Part shown: positions 12,641-28,385 of the stretch, piece after piece
How the letters are laid out: each line of letters starts with the position of its first letter
Position numbering within the stretch: position 1 is the stretch's first letter
NCBI GenBank assembly: GCA_023853785.1
Contig: JAJIRX010000567.1
Location: 1,488,001-1,552,000 of the forward strand
Length of the DNA stretch: 64,000 bases
Reading direction: 5' to 3'
From: Psilocybe azurescens
Taxonomy: Eukaryota; Basidiomycota; Agaricomycetes; Agaricales; Agrocybaceae
Translations under genes and position numbers: made by a program
The notes under the pieces: model-generated
What the model saw: the letters and a program-made list of their open reading frames with translations, nothing else
What the model was told of the DNA's origin: nothing
Database searches by the model: none

Positions 12641-13533
12641 GATGCAATGTCTACTAGTACCTGAAAAGTATCCATTCAGTATTCATTCAAGTCGGTCCTA
12701 CCGACAGAGAGTTGAACTCACCAAATTCTTTTGCTAAGCCTTCAAACAGCTTCAAGAGCAGATCCTGGATCTAGCAATTGTGACGCGTGTTTTCCTTTCT
12801 GAAGACGGATTCGTTCAATAAAACCTTATCCGTTTCTTTCAAGAAAATGTAACTGGACGTAGGAGTCTGAGCCACTGTGGTAGGGATAACGATCTGAGTG
12901 ATGTCAATCATCTTGAAAACGCAGATGGCTGTGGTTCATGGGATGGATCAGCAATTGCTAGCGGTGACTCGAGCGGTACTCATAATAAAATGGTACTGAT
13001 AACGTGTACTATGAGTACCGGTATGTTTCGTGTTCTGATATTCTACATCTCTGCTATGGGTAGATTGAACTATTGAGTACAATGGCCATGAGTTTTAACA
13101 ATACAACAGACACTATCCATTATATCGGTGCGACGTAAAATAACCATGAGTAACTACAGAATTCTAGCCTATACCAACATGCGCGCCTGCGCAATGCTGT
13201 ACGGGAATCATTGAGCGAGTCATCGAGACCCGCAAGAATCACAATCCAGTTGCAAGGAAAGGAAAAGAATGCATCTACCAAGAGATAACCATTGACGGCG
13301 CGATGATGCTACATGATCATGATTGGACATAAAGGACCGGATGGGTGCGAGGCTGGCTCGTCAGCCCTGAGTTAAAGAGCGGGTGGAAAACGATAGTGGT
13401 GAGACACGCCTTGCGCATATATGGCCCTGAGAAAATAGCCAATGAAATGATGACGATTTGTGGTCCTGGTGCTTAAACCAGAGAGGGGAATATTAGCGGG
13501 TTGGAGAGAATGTGACTGGGTTGTTGAATTTCT
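12641..13533. other. Intergenic, 0.9 kb
   Basis: This lies between the methyltransferase start and the stop of the lyase gene. I see no conserved exon, RNA gene or strong repeat. Confidence 0.4.
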
Positions 13534-14786
13534 TTATAGAGTCTTCGTAATGGCTACGGAGAAATCGGAGAAGTAAACGTCCTGATCCTTTGGCGAGGCA
13601 AATTCGATTTTAGAGCCTGCAAAAGATATGTCAACAAGTGCAAGCACGGCATTGAAGAAAAGTCAAAGGACAAACCACCGAAGAAAGTCTGCATCTGTAT
13701 TCCCCGAATTCGACCAGCGGCATTGTCCCGCAAGATGAGACCGCCAACGTTGATAACGCTCTTGCCATTGACGAAAAGCTGGAGTTCTCCGTTGGCTTGT
13801 CCAACATCGTTGAGTCTAACACGTTCGCTGACAGTGGTCCATCCGCCAGTGGCAAAATCGAAAGAGCCACGCCCTACGGATGCACCATAAGTCGGGTTGC
13901 AGTCAGAAGCAGGGGCAATATTGCAGACAGCCCTGTTCGCAGCGAATCGGGGTTCGGTGTAGGGTGGCAAATAAGTATAGAATTCGCCAGCGCCTTGAGC
14001 ACGCCACATTAGTCTCGCAGAAAAGCAAGCAGCAGATCGGCTTCCTCCCGAGCATCCAATAGCTTGTTCAGGACTATTTCCTCCATCTTAAAAAAAAAGT
14101 TGATTTAATCACAGATTGAGATTCGAACAATGAAACTACTCACAAAAACCAGGCAACTTTCCTCCAAGTTGGAAATTGAAGCCTGCAGGGAAGTACACGG
14201 AGTAGCCAAAGGTGGCCTCCTTGGCGGTGGTCAAATCCACAGACTCGTGTCCAGGAGCATAGAACGAGAAGCCCCCTTGAGGATCATGGCCGAAGGTGTA
14301 CGACCCCTTGGGATAATGCGCCTTCATTGCTCTCTTGCCGTCAGGAGCGTTTACATACGTATGTGGTACGCTTGTAAGGACATCAGTGGGGCGGAAAGCA
14401 GGATCAGCCAGGGCTAGGGCTTTGTCTGATGAAGGAGAAGTAGTCCATGACTTGCTGAAGCCGGGGACAGGAAATAATTTGCCAAGCACGCCACTAACAG
14501 TGTCAGTAGGTGCGGTGGGTGCTGCATTTGAAGTGGAAGTAACAAATTTGGAGGACAATATCTTGATGCTTGAACTTGAAGAGGACGCGACGGATGTGCT
14601 TGAAGTCGAAGAAGCTTGTCTTGTGGAGAATTCCGTTACAGGTTGTAAGGGAGGGATCGTCGCCGACGGGGTAGCTGATAACGCCACTGCTGCTGGACAA
14701 GACTTTCGTCGAACTGGACGAGCATGGGATAAAACGGCGAAGATAGCTAAATGCAAAATAACATTGATAGCTCTAGGAGAGAACAT
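13534..14786 (-). CDS. Secreted polysaccharide lyase 14-like (alginate-lyase-like) protein
   Basis: The ATG at 14786 opens a signal peptide: MFSPRAINVILHLAIFAVLS followed by HARP. A Ser/Thr-rich low-complexity linker of about 60 residues follows, probably O-glycosylated. The C-terminal domain has VDLTTAKEATFGYSVYFPAG, FQLGGKLPGFYGG (joined over an intron near 14090-14140), the cysteine-containing stretch near 14020-14070, a GEFYTYLPPY segment, and GELQLFVNGKSVINVGGL. This matches the beta-jelly-roll fold annotated as polysaccharide lyase 14 in many mushrooms. A last intron near 13615-13680 joins IQMQTFFGG to SKIEFASPKDQDVYFSDFSV and the stop at 13534. The natural substrate in basidiomycetes is unknown; extracellular uronate-containing glycans are the guess from the family. 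Confidence 0.82.
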
Positions 14787-16180
14787 GTCGATAAAATCCG
14801 GTTGCAGTGAATGACAGATATAAAAGAGTGCGTCGATCTTGAAGACAAAGAAGAAGACAGAAACAAAACAAGACGGAGAATGACGGCGTGAACAACCCAA
14901 AACTTGAGCCACAGAAAGGAAGGGTTAACGAACAGGGGGGAGGAAGCCAACCAATCCAGCGCCGGTTCCTTCTATTAACCATGTTATGTAATCATCGTGC
15001 ACAAGAAGAAAAAAAGCATACAACGCTTGGCCCCCAGGTGTATCCATGCTTCGTTCATTCTTCCAGAACAATTGTCACGACGGCATGCCGGTTCATGGTT
15101 GTGACTAGACAGCGGCTTTACGCTTTCAACCGCAATCTGAGTTGAAGCTAAACGCTGACTCCTGAGCTACTCATTCCGAATTGCACCGGGTCCCGACCAT
15201 GTCCTATACTTCTGATATCACTGGCTCTCTCTTTTCTCTTTTTGTACCAAAAATCGACTGGTTCAGCATCTGGCAGAAAAGAATCTGTTGTCCTGTATGA
15301 TTAATCGCTGGGTGCTTCCGGAGTTGTGTTGAACTTCTTGAAGTGCGGAATGTAGAATGTCAAGTTGGTCCGACTGTGTACGCCTAGGCTGTAGCGCAGT
15401 CTACGTGTCATCGATAACGTTGAAGTCAGCAGGGCGGTGGGTGGAAAACGCTGTCACAGAAGTTGTACAAAAACAAAACACAATCACTCGCCACTGCAAT
15501 TCCGAGTCTAGACAGACAACGTAAGCCGCCGTCTGCATTGGGTTCAAAAGTAAGACACAACGACTTTCTTCATGATGTTCGTTAATGACTGCAGTTGTTT
15601 TTATTTTGGAAAAAGAGCAATATCACTGGTCATTGGCTTTTGAAAGCCTTTTAACCTTGGAAAGTGATTCAAATTTAACTTACTCGATAGCGATGCTGGC
15701 TCTGTCCAGACTATGCCGCGCATCTTGTAGACTGAAAACCGTTTGTGCCCCAGAAGCCGACTTGATCCTTGTTCCAAGTTCTCGCTCGCTCTTGAATAGA
15801 GTAAACTCTGAGGAACTTTGTCTAGAAACAAGCTGAAAATCTCTTCGGGAACCCTGGACCGCGAATCCGATAGACTTGGCAAAATTTAATCAAGTTTATA
15901 CACGTGCCCAACCGGACATGTCAAGACAAGTCCATCGTGATCGAAAGAGGAACTTCAAAGAAAGGTACAATGTTTATGCTAATCCTGTCGACGCTCGATA
16001 CCAACGACTTTTTCCTTCAAGTACAACTTACTTATCGAACCAGGAGAACCAGGATCTGGCGGCAGAAACGCTTACGATTAACTCGGGATTCCACTCTTGA
16101 GTCATAAATCTCTCATCAAGACCCTGCTAATAAGAGGGTCGATGAATCCATTTTCAGGTACCTGAAAACCGATTGCCGAC
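14787..16180. other. Intergenic, 1.4 kb
   Basis: Divergent space between the PL14-like gene and the DUF6593 gene. Short open frames (for example around 15585-15880 on both strands) overlap each other, lack recognisable motifs and are not called. Confidence 0.4.
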
Positions 16181-16181
16181 A

Positions 16182-16190
16182 ATATATAAA
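16182..16190 (+). promoter_or_regulatory. TATA box upstream of the DUF6593 gene
   Basis: The sequence ATATATAAA lies about 70 bases before the ATG at 16257, a spacing typical of a fungal TATA element. Confidence 0.55.
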
Positions 16191-16256
16191 GGCCCAATGA
16201 CAGTTTACCAGGGAGATCATTGACATTCCTCAACTCCGTAAAATCCCCATGTTACC

Positions 16257-17042
16257 ATGTCCTCTAGAGTTTCTTCATCGTCTTCGTCGACTGCATACCA
16301 CCAGGCCGAAGACTTCCGAGAGAGGTCTCAGGATGCTCTAGCATCCACCTCTACACTTGTCAACCCAGACCCGCCTGTCAGCTACATTTTTGACCGCAAT
16401 AGTGTCATCGGAGCTACGCTTTACACTTGGTCTGGTCCTGCGTACAAAATTATTACAAACCGTGAAGTCAGTCGTACAGAGTTATGCGACTTGACCGACC
16501 GAAATATCGTTGCCACCCTTAAGAGGCGCGATTTCTTGCCCAATCTTGTTGTTTTCGCCCATCGAAATGGCAAACCTTTAAAGATTAGTAACTGGCTTAA
16601 GCGCCGCAAAATCTCGCAAGGAAGTCAGTGAGTCGTTTTCATTTTCTACCCTGAACACAAGAATGGCCCGTCAATATTTCCCTCTAGAATGGCGACTGTC
16701 TATGATCTACTGACACCATCTGGTTGTTTTACTTGGAAGTCAGATGGCACACGTAAACTTGCTGTATGTTGAATCCGCACTTCATCCATTATACAACTTG
16801 GTGATATAACGTTCTCGGCCGCAGCTTTACCCTCAATATCAAACGGATTTTCCTATTGCTTACTCAAAAAGCTGGAAGATCCACCTACCCTGGCCCTCTT
16901 CCTGAGAAGTTGCTCAGATAATGACAAAGTCGAAATAATCACCTCATTCATCGTCCTCGAGCATAGATTGCGAATGAAGGAGAAAATCCTTGAGGGAAAC
17001 ACGCTTTACGGAGTGGGTAGCCAGTTCATCATGATGCGTTGA
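16257..17042 (+). CDS. DUF6593 domain protein
   Basis: This is a small protein of a basidiomycete-expanded family of unknown function. The Ser-rich N-terminus (MSSRVSSSSSSTAYHQ) is followed by the domain: YIFDRNSVIGATLY, AYKIITNREV, IVATLKRRDFLPNLVVF, LKISNWLKRRK, CFTWKSDGTRKLALY, FPIAYS and a C-terminal helix VEIITSFIVLEHRLRMKEK. Two introns are visible (about 16629-16687 and 16764-16824). The frame breaks at the A5 run 16866-16870: one more A changes SKSWKIH into SKKLEDPP and opens the conserved C-terminal helix up to the stop at 17042. Without it the protein would end near 16910. Confidence 0.75.
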
Positions 17043-17416
17043 TGTTAACCCTTCTAATATCCGAATCTGTTTTTGTACTCATCCTAACTTTATTGCATTA
17101 GAACACAGATCCCGTCCTCAGTTATACTCTCGCCCTTTCTGTATAACAACAAATTATTATCCATCAGCTCAGTGTACATTCTTTTATTACGTCCATTCCA
17201 TCACTCACTTGTACCACACATACATACACCTTGCTTCTGTAGCTTGCCTTTCTGCATATAATTTTACATGGATTCGTTGTCTAGGAATCGCAATCCTAAT
17301 TTATCAGTTCTTGATATTAAGAATATTCTCCCCTTTCCAAAGAATAACGTATGTAGCCCTATGAAGGTAAATGTGTGCAATTGAAAGCTAACATATTTGG
17401 ACATTCATAAGGCCAC
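17043..17416. other. Convergent intergenic region
   Basis: This region lies between two convergent stop codons. It is AT-rich and likely holds both 3' UTRs. No gene is seen. Confidence 0.4.
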
Positions 17417-17933
17417 CTAAGCCTTGCCTTCGAATCTGAAGACTTCAGGTAGGGTCTTCAAGGAGATTGTTGAAGTCAGCAAAGTTAAGTCAGAAATGCT
17501 GACAGAACTTACAGTCCACCAAGATATTTCTTTTCCACTACCTTCTGCTCCTTCGACGAAGCTCTCTTGCATCCCGTCAGTTAGTTTCCACCACCTCTGT
17601 GTGTCTGGATCTTCAGCTATTTTATTCATGTCACTTTCATAATCATCCCCTGTGTATTTGAAGTTGGCGATCAGGAGTTGGAGGGGTGCATAGTAGTGGA
17701 TCGAATAATCAGTGATATGCGCGCGTTCGAGGGCAGCAAGGACAGCAGGCCAGACATTTGCATGGATTGATATATATTCTTCTACCGCCGAGGGTTTAAG
17801 CTATATATGCACGACGTTTCTCAGTATGAAGCTAGCCCAAAGATAACGAGCTGCCAAAATCACGGCGATAGAATTGCAGGTAACACACCTTGATAATTTG
17901 ACAGATCCTTTTTGAGCGGGGAGATGCAGACAT
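17417..17933 (-). CDS. L-rhamnose mutarotase family protein
   Basis: Enzymes of this family interconvert the alpha and beta anomers of L-rhamnose. The ATG at 17933 opens MSASPRSKRICQIIK. After an intron ending ATATAG the reading continues LKPSAVEEYISIHANVWPAV, then ITDYSIHYYAPLQLLIANFKY, then DMNKIAEDPDTQRWWKLTDGMQ. This is the family's order of conserved blocks, including the substrate-site histidine in IHANVWP and the WW pair. A second intron (17456-17512) joins ISWWT to TLPEVFRFEGKA and the stop. The mature product is about 120 residues, near the usual size. The second intron is 57 bases with no stop in frame, so retention would insert 19 residues. Confidence 0.85.
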
Positions 17934-18286
17934 TGCAGGGGCTCACGGTACTTTGTTGTGGTGATTAGCCGCGCAGGAAACCCGAAGAGAATGTCAATTT
18001 GTGAATAGTGAAACCTATTGAAGCTTGCCTGCCCTGGCGGACAAGTCACTTGTCGATCCGGACCGCTGTCTGTTCTTTAATCACCTTGTTCAACAACACA
18101 TTGAGCTAGAAGGTCTAGACCTGGGAGCACTACATACTGAGACAAGATTAAGCGAGACGGGGGAGATTTACAAGTGAGGTTTTAGGATGAAATGGAGCAG
18201 TACCAACCAAGCAGGGCCGAAGTGCTTGAAGTTGGCCACAAAAGAATGTAGTCTATTATATGCTTTAGGTTGAAAGTGAAACATGT
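17934..18286. other. Intergenic between mutarotase and tRNA
   Basis: This stretch holds the promoter of the mutarotase gene and the 5' flank of the tRNA. No other feature is seen. Confidence 0.35.
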
Positions 18287-18381
18287 GCCCCATGGCTTAG
18301 TTGGTTACGGCGTCCGACTGTTAGAAATTCGAAAGATTTCAGTACATCGGAAGATCGTGAGTTCGAGTCTCACTGGGGCAG
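18287..18381 (+). tRNA. tRNA-Asn(GTT) with a 22-base intron
   Basis: The acceptor arms TGCCCCA and TGGGGCA pair over 7 bases with discriminator G. The D arm is GCTTAGTTGGTTACGGC. The anticodon stem TCCGA pairs with TCGGA and the loop reads C-T-GTT-A before the intron. The T arm GTGAG-TTCGAGT-CTCAC is perfect. The intron GAAATTCGAAAGATTTCAGTAC sits one base 3' of the anticodon, the canonical nuclear position, and contains a small GAAAT/ATTTC hairpin. Flanking bases resemble yeast tRNA-Asn. Ends may be off by one base. Confidence 0.85.
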
Positions 18382-18382
18382 C

Positions 18383-18388
18383 TTTTTT
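18383..18388 (+). terminator. RNA polymerase III terminator (T6)
   Basis: Six Ts begin two bases after the tRNA discriminator base, the standard polymerase III stop. Confidence 0.8.
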
Positions 18389-19094
18389 GCATACATTTTC
18401 ATTTTGAAATAAAAATCATAAAAAATACAATACATCGCTTTATCTCTCGTGTGAGAGCAGGGGAGGTCAGAGTGAACGATTTAGAGGTGATTCTGGAGGA
18501 CGATTCAGAGTCGGTTCGGATCAGAATTGAGTCCACAAAATCGTTGGAAACATCGAAAATCTGAAGCGGATTCAGTCCCCTCAGAATCGCTTTCGAATAC
18601 TTTCTTGATATAACTTGTATCTACTTCATTTCTTTTGGGCTTTATACATTGCTTCTTCAAAGCATCTAGCAGTTGCTTCCTACCTTCATAAATTCCGAAA
18701 TAATACCTAAAACGCGCAAATAACATCCAGAAAATAACATTGTGAGAAATTTAATATTGTCTACTACTCCATGGCAGATGCAGTATGCAGTATGTCAGGT
18801 TACAGCATACTGGGCTATTAACAGTAGATTTATTGTGACAAAGCATATATTTTAAGTGGAAATGAAGTGTACAGGATCTCGTGAATTGAGTCTGAAGCCG
18901 ATTTTTACAAAGGGGGTCAGAGTCTGCGAATGTAATAAGCTAAAAACACGGTCTGCCGGGCGTCGTATGCAGCTCATATTATTCAACTTCATGAAAGAGA
19001 TTCCATGTTTTTCGATTGTTTCCTTTTAATTGACAATCCGATGCTGTATCTAATGATACAGAAGATTGCCATTACGGCCCCATGCAACATTCAT
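18389..19094. other. Intergenic, 0.7 kb
   Basis: This lies between the tRNA and the end of the calcium-pump gene. A minus-strand open frame at 18505-18726 has no recognisable domain and is not called. Confidence 0.35.
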
Positions 19095-22684
<3,590 letters not shown>

Positions 22685-23746
22685 TAAGGAGATACCAGTT
22701 GAAGGAAAGTAATTAAATGTACAGACAGTGGGGAATACGTCGTGGTTAATGGAAAAGAGAGTGGTGAGTTTGGCGGCAAAGTACACGTTCCATAACTTGT
22801 TCTCCGTAAAAATATGAAGCACACGTGCGAAAGCTGACGTGGCGATTTCTGAAAAGTTTTATCCCGTTTTCCACCTTTCTCTCCAGAGGAAAGCTCGATC
22901 TCACAGTGTGTAACAATCAGCGCGTCTGGGATGATTTAGACTCGGAATACGACCTGTATTCAAGAAACCGAGCCTGGTTCTTGTCAAAAATGACGCTATC
23001 GGGTTCCACGATACCTGCCCATATAGGGTACTGCGAACGATGCTTACAAACATTTCTTATCTCTCAAAGATAAGATTCTCGGCACGTTCAATGATCACAG
23101 CCGGAGAAAGCACTTTGCGTGCTCGGCGCGAACAAAAGGAATAACATCTCCCAACCTTTGAGGCAACACGAAACGGTTACTTAATGTGCAATGGTTCAAT
23201 TGGGCCGCGTCAACTCTCGGCTCATATATCAAGGCGGCATCCAAGCCGCACCACAGTTGCAACAAACCTGGCGGCCAAGAGCGAAGACACAGCCAACAAA
23301 GCTGACACGAATCATCTCTTGTGCTCGGATTCGGTACTGCGCATGCCCAAATGTCCTGTTCCGATCTCATCTGGACACTGGTGGGCATTGATGACTGAAA
23401 TTATTCCTGACTCCTAGTATTCTTGATGATAGTATGTGCAGTCTTATCCCAACGAGAACCAACTATTAAAATGGCAGGGATATGACTGGCAAGTTGTGAC
23501 GGATGTTGGAGGAAGGCTCTGATGATTCTGCCACAAGTCACTAGTCAAGTCGCGTAGTAAGCAAGTTGTTCTATTCAGCGAAACGCCACAAGATAAACAA
23601 AGAACAACAAAGATTAGAGGCATGGCGCCCTGGCAATTAGTAGACTGACTCGGACTCGGACTCTATCACAAGGTTCTCCTCTTTCTTGCCTTACTTTGTT
23701 ATCAAATATACTCGGTAAAGCCTGGCGTAACTCCTAAACAGCCGTC
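22685..23746. other. Divergent intergenic region, 1.06 kb
   Basis: This separates the starts of the SERCA and SIP5 genes. Open frames around 22825-23070 and 23095-23390 overlap one another on opposite strands and show no known motif. Confidence 0.4.
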
Positions 23747-25921
23747 ATGGGCAACTCTTCCTCGTCAGGGCGAGGTCATCACGACGAAACAGTCGATTAT
23801 GGCTGTCTGGTGCCTCAGGGTGTTTACACCGGTCCAAGAGACTGGAATCAGGCCATCGTCTCCCAGCTCATTGTTGGTCGTAAACTCGCTCCTTTCTACC
23901 GGCCTTTGGAGGACTATGAAGAGGACTGGGACGATGACCAGATCTTGGCTGCAAGAAAGGAATTGCCAGATCCCGATAATGCTGATGTCGTCACACGAAT
24001 AGAGGCCACTGCTACTGCCTCAAATCCACACAAATCCAAGCGGCCAGGGTCTTTGAAGGAACCCTCGAAACCGGAGGCACAGGTCTACAGGGGTGCAGTA
24101 GAATGTCCTATTTGTTTCCTAGTTAGTGGTACCACTCGTATTTCCTTTCCGTGTGACTGATTACATCTCTTCTCATTTCAAGTACTATCCTCCGAACATT
24201 AATCATTCTAGATGTTGTGATCAGGCAATCTGTACCGAATGTTTCGTTCAGATAAAGCGCGCAGAGCCTACAACAACCCACTTAGTTTCTGAACCAGCAG
24301 CGTGCCCGTATTGCGTCCAAGACAACTTCGGCGTTGTGTACACCCCTCCCCCCTGGCGTGCTGGACTTGGTAGTGACGGTTCCGTGCGTACTCTATCTGC
24401 GTTTACATTTACATTTCACATGAATCTGACGTCATGATCGTATTAGAATGGCTTGTGGTCAGACTCACAACGCGTCTCGTCGGAGCCCACAACCCTGCCC
24501 ACCCACAAACGACGTCAGAAGAGCTTTGGTGCCGACAGCCCCGAAGTTGTAACGACAGGTATTTTGAAATGTTCGTCAGATAGAGATGGCCACCTCATGA
24601 CAACTGCTAGATCAAATCCGCCCTGATTGGGAAGCAAAGCTTGACGCCATACGTGCTGCAGTTGCAAGACGCGCAAATAGAAGAATTATTATGCGACAGG
24701 TTGGAGACCGCCTCATCCCCGTGGGCGTGACTAGTGGACGGGTTCATGCGTTATCTCCCGAGGAAGCTGCCGCTTTAGGAAATGATGCTGCAGGAAGTCG
24801 ACGATCTCGGCGAAGACAGGCCCCTCAAAATGGACAATTCGAACAGTTTATGGGCATGGGTGGACAGGATCTCGAAGAAGTATGTCCTTATATGCAAACA
24901 AGGCGATCGTCGATATTGACTAATTGGTATATAGCTCATGCTTATGGAAGCAATGAGACTATCTTTGTTGGATCACGAAGAGCATCAGCGAAAGGAGGCA
25001 GAAGAAAAGAAAAAAGAAAGCTACTGCTGGGGCTACAGGAGACAACGGTCCAGGAAGGCCATCCAATGAGGCGGAAAGCACCACAAGTCCACCTGGTCCG
25101 GGACCATCGACACTAGAAGCCTCGTCTACCCTTCACGCCTCGAGTTCAACTAATATTTCTTCGCCTGTTTCTTCGATATCCAGATCTGGAAGTCCTTCTC
25201 CGCCCAAGCAAGCTACGTTGAGCTCGCAAGAATCTCTAGAACCAGGACGAAGGTCTTGGTCTATTTCAAGAAGCCGTACACCGCCGCCAAATCCTGTGCC
25301 GAATGTCCCTTTAGGTGAAGATAATCAAGCTGCATGGCGCAGCAGGACTGGCGCACCTCCGTTCAGTACGCTAAGTGCTGCTCTGACATCGACATCGACG
25401 GCGGCTGCCTTCCTAGGTTCATCGTCTTCTGGCGAGCAGAGGACATCAAGATCTGTTACTCCTGAACCTACCCCAGCACCTTCATCGACACTTCTCTCTC
25501 TCTCACCACCTTCGCAGGGGTCTTTAACAACTGCCGCTAATGATGGAGAGCCTTCATTACCACCGATCACGGTGGAGATTCCTGAGCCAGCGGCTCCTGT
25601 TGTTGATCTTTCTCATGTCCCTGTTGAAGATATTTATTCGACGCACATTTCTTCTATTCCTATTGCAGAGCAGCTCCCTCCGGTTGTTAACGTGGAAGCA
25701 CCACAGTCATCTTCCCCATATCCTCCATAACTACAGTGGAGAGTGAAGCGGGTGCTGGCACTGGGGTTTCCTCCTACGGTTTTCTGCCCTCCTCGCCCGA
25801 ATCGGATATGTCGCATGAACCATTGCTAGGGTCATCACATCTAGCAGCTAGTATAGACGACGCCTCGAAGAATGGACAGGCTGCTACCGTATCTACCCGT
25901 GTAGAAGAAGTGTCGAGGTGA
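23747..25921 (+). CDS. Sip5-like RING-type zinc-finger protein
   Basis: The yeast homologue Sip5 interacts with the Snf1 kinase and the Reg1/Glc7 phosphatase. The start [10 protein letters not shown] carries an N-myristoylation-type signal (Gly2, Asn3). A conserved block [20 protein letters not shown] and [17 protein letters not shown] precedes the zinc finger. This starts VECPICFL and, after a short intron, continues [26 protein letters not shown] and ACPYC. After more introns comes [20 protein letters not shown], then [23 protein letters not shown] long Ser/Pro-rich tail follows. The frame changes twice, near the A-runs 25005-25019 and near C4 25714-25717. Single-base corrections give a continuous tail ending EEVSR at 25921, so the exact C-terminus is uncertain. 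Confidence 0.82.
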
Positions 25922-28385
25922 GGTATTGTGGATTTCTCTATTCATTTTAATTTGTCATTTGTGGAGGTCTTCTATTCTATGCATTATTGTACCCAATTCA
26001 ATTTCTCTCTGCTCTTGTCAGCCTCGCCCACTTCATCTTTTGCTATCCGCTATTGGATTACGTATGATCTCTATTCAACACAGTTAATCGGCAGCTGATT
26101 GACTCGTGTCTCCCCACAAACGACACAAAAATCCGGTCTGTGCTTTAGAATGAACTGTGTAGCACTCCACTTGCGTCTCCCAGTCAGGCAATGCGTTATC
26201 TACATAACATCCGTGCCTTCAAGGACACTGGCGTCCTTCCACTGTCTGCCTGTATCCTACGATCTTGTTCCTTTCCTCTCCACTCACAACAACTTTAACG
26301 AACCAATCCTTACGTCCCCTGATTTTTACAACCTTCTATGGCCATGGCCTATCTTATTGGAACATGAATGTAGATCTATGCTTATTGGTTTATGACTTCG
26401 ACTCTGGCCTCTCACAACTTCATACTTTCTACGTTTTGATTGCGCTCAGGCGAGTTGATACCCTCTGACACAAATATAGCTGCTGCGCCGTGCGTTGAAG
26501 TGACTCTGTATTGCCATCTGTATCACGTCTGTATGACTGCTGTTTAACTACTCGAGTATGGCATGATATACGCAGCTTTTGACCCCTTTAGTCAACCCTA
26601 GTACAAATACACACATTTGGATTTCTAGCCGGCGGCTTCAGCTTGGCAGGTGTTCCAAAAATAACTACTGTGCTGTTGTGTTGTGATACTGTTGATCAAA
26701 ACTCTCATGTCAGTGACACGGAGTACTACTTATGTAGTGGCAATAGCACCAGCTTAGCTTTACAGGCTGCTAACTGCCTACTCGCTTTAAGTTTAATACA
26801 CGACGACAGACCTCCAAATGGTCTGCTACGTGGGTCAGATGCAATAGCCGCGCGTGCGCATGGCGTAGGCAGCGCTTGGTGTATATTTTCCGAGATAAAG
26901 GTTAATCAGCTATCAGCGCATTTCTGCTTCTGGTCCGTAGCAGCCCGTGGAAAATATGCTTATATTGCATACATGAGCGAGTCGACTACGAGGCAAGGCG
27001 ACAGACAGACAGTGGCTGCGTCGCGTTACTTCAGCGCGGCTAGGCTGAATCATTCCGAATCTTTGCGTAATATATTTGTTAACCAAAGTTCAACCTATCA
27101 ATGTATCATACCGGTGATTCTAGAGTGCCAGGATTCTACAGAACGATGATACATAATCCTTGCTGTTACTTACATCAATCAAGATCAATGAGTCACCACA
27201 TAGCCCAATGAATAAGTCAGGCCAGAAACCGAAGACATACATATCCGAAATTCCTATTGCGGTTGTACTAAAACAGAGAAAGAAGTCAAGGAAGAACCCT
27301 CAGATGGGCCACGGCGGCCGCGAGATTCCAGAAACCCAGGTGGACGGATACTTGTCAATCAAAGGGCACACTAGCACTCGCAGACGCCGACTACAGAAGG
27401 TTTCTTCTTCCCCATTCATAACAATGGAAACAAAGAGGCTATTGGCTTGATTAGAACTCCCCACGAACCGTACTTTTCAGAAGGCCCCAGAACCTGAAGT
27501 TGCCTGAAGGAGGCAACCAATTGATTACTGATGATGGCTACGTGCATCGTTGCTTTCTGAACAACCGAGCAAAAAGCACACTATAATAAAAGGAGAAATA
27601 AGGATCAAAAGAGGGCCGGGGAAATCCAGCCAGAAAGTCTTAACTTGGAGTTGAATATGAATCGTCAATAGTTTGAGTCGCTCTGTAACTCTAAATCAAT
27701 TGAGTACATCATGAATTGACCAAGGAGCTTAGAAGATGGACTAAATGAACCGCATTTACAAACCCACCAACTTGCTGTGACCACTAGCGTAAACGTTTGA
27801 ATTAGCTGACTTTCTGTATATGCCTTGAGGCAAGCAATGAATGCCTACATACCGGTAGAAACACATCCGGCGTTCTGATAAGTATTGTCAAAAGAAACCC
27901 CGGGCGGATGCTGTAGCAACTCCGGAGCCGCGTAAGTACGCGTGCGACATCGACAACATGAACGAGGTGGCTTGGGAAAAACGCGTAGACTAATAGATGA
28001 CAGTGTCCGTCTGCCTGACAGCCTCGTCACATCCAGTTCGTGAACATTAGCACTAGGTGTGATCCTCTTGCATCGGGGAAATGTCGACCCAAAGTAAGTA
28101 CGTTCGTAAGATGCAGGACGGTGATAGCTTGCTGCAATTGTGTAATGTTGAGATAAAAATGTCCTCAATGCGTACGATGTCACAGAGAAGAATTATAGAA
28201 AATAGGACCGATATTAATACAATAACTAACGGAGGGGGGGAGGTGACGACCATTGAGGATTTTGGACGGTGGAAATACGATGGCCCAGTAAGAAGGCGGT
28301 CACCCGATGGCATACGAGAGGGGTGGTTGTGTATACGGAAGAGAATCGCAACGCTATGCAGGCTTGTGGCGTGGCAGACGTGCAG
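25922..28385. other. Gene-poor stretch, 2.5 kb
   Basis: I see no conserved exon on either strand. A 169-codon frame at 26643-27149 begins at TTG and has no recognisable motif. Part of the stretch must be the 3' flanks of SIP5 and CBP4. It may hold decayed mobile-element sequence, but I cannot name any. Confidence 0.4.

Noticed and set aside
18505..18726. Minus-strand frame of 73 codons beside the tRNA
   Set aside because: No domain or conserved context; it lies next to AT-rich intergenic DNA and cannot be supported.
26643..27149. 169-codon plus-strand open frame in the gene-poor stretch
   Set aside because: It starts at TTG, shows no domain, signal or splice context, and I cannot support it as a gene.
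27208..27450. Basic plus-strand frame from an ATG (MNKSGQKPKTY...)
   Set aside because: It is short, has no recognisable homologue and no visible promoter; it could be real but cannot be supported.
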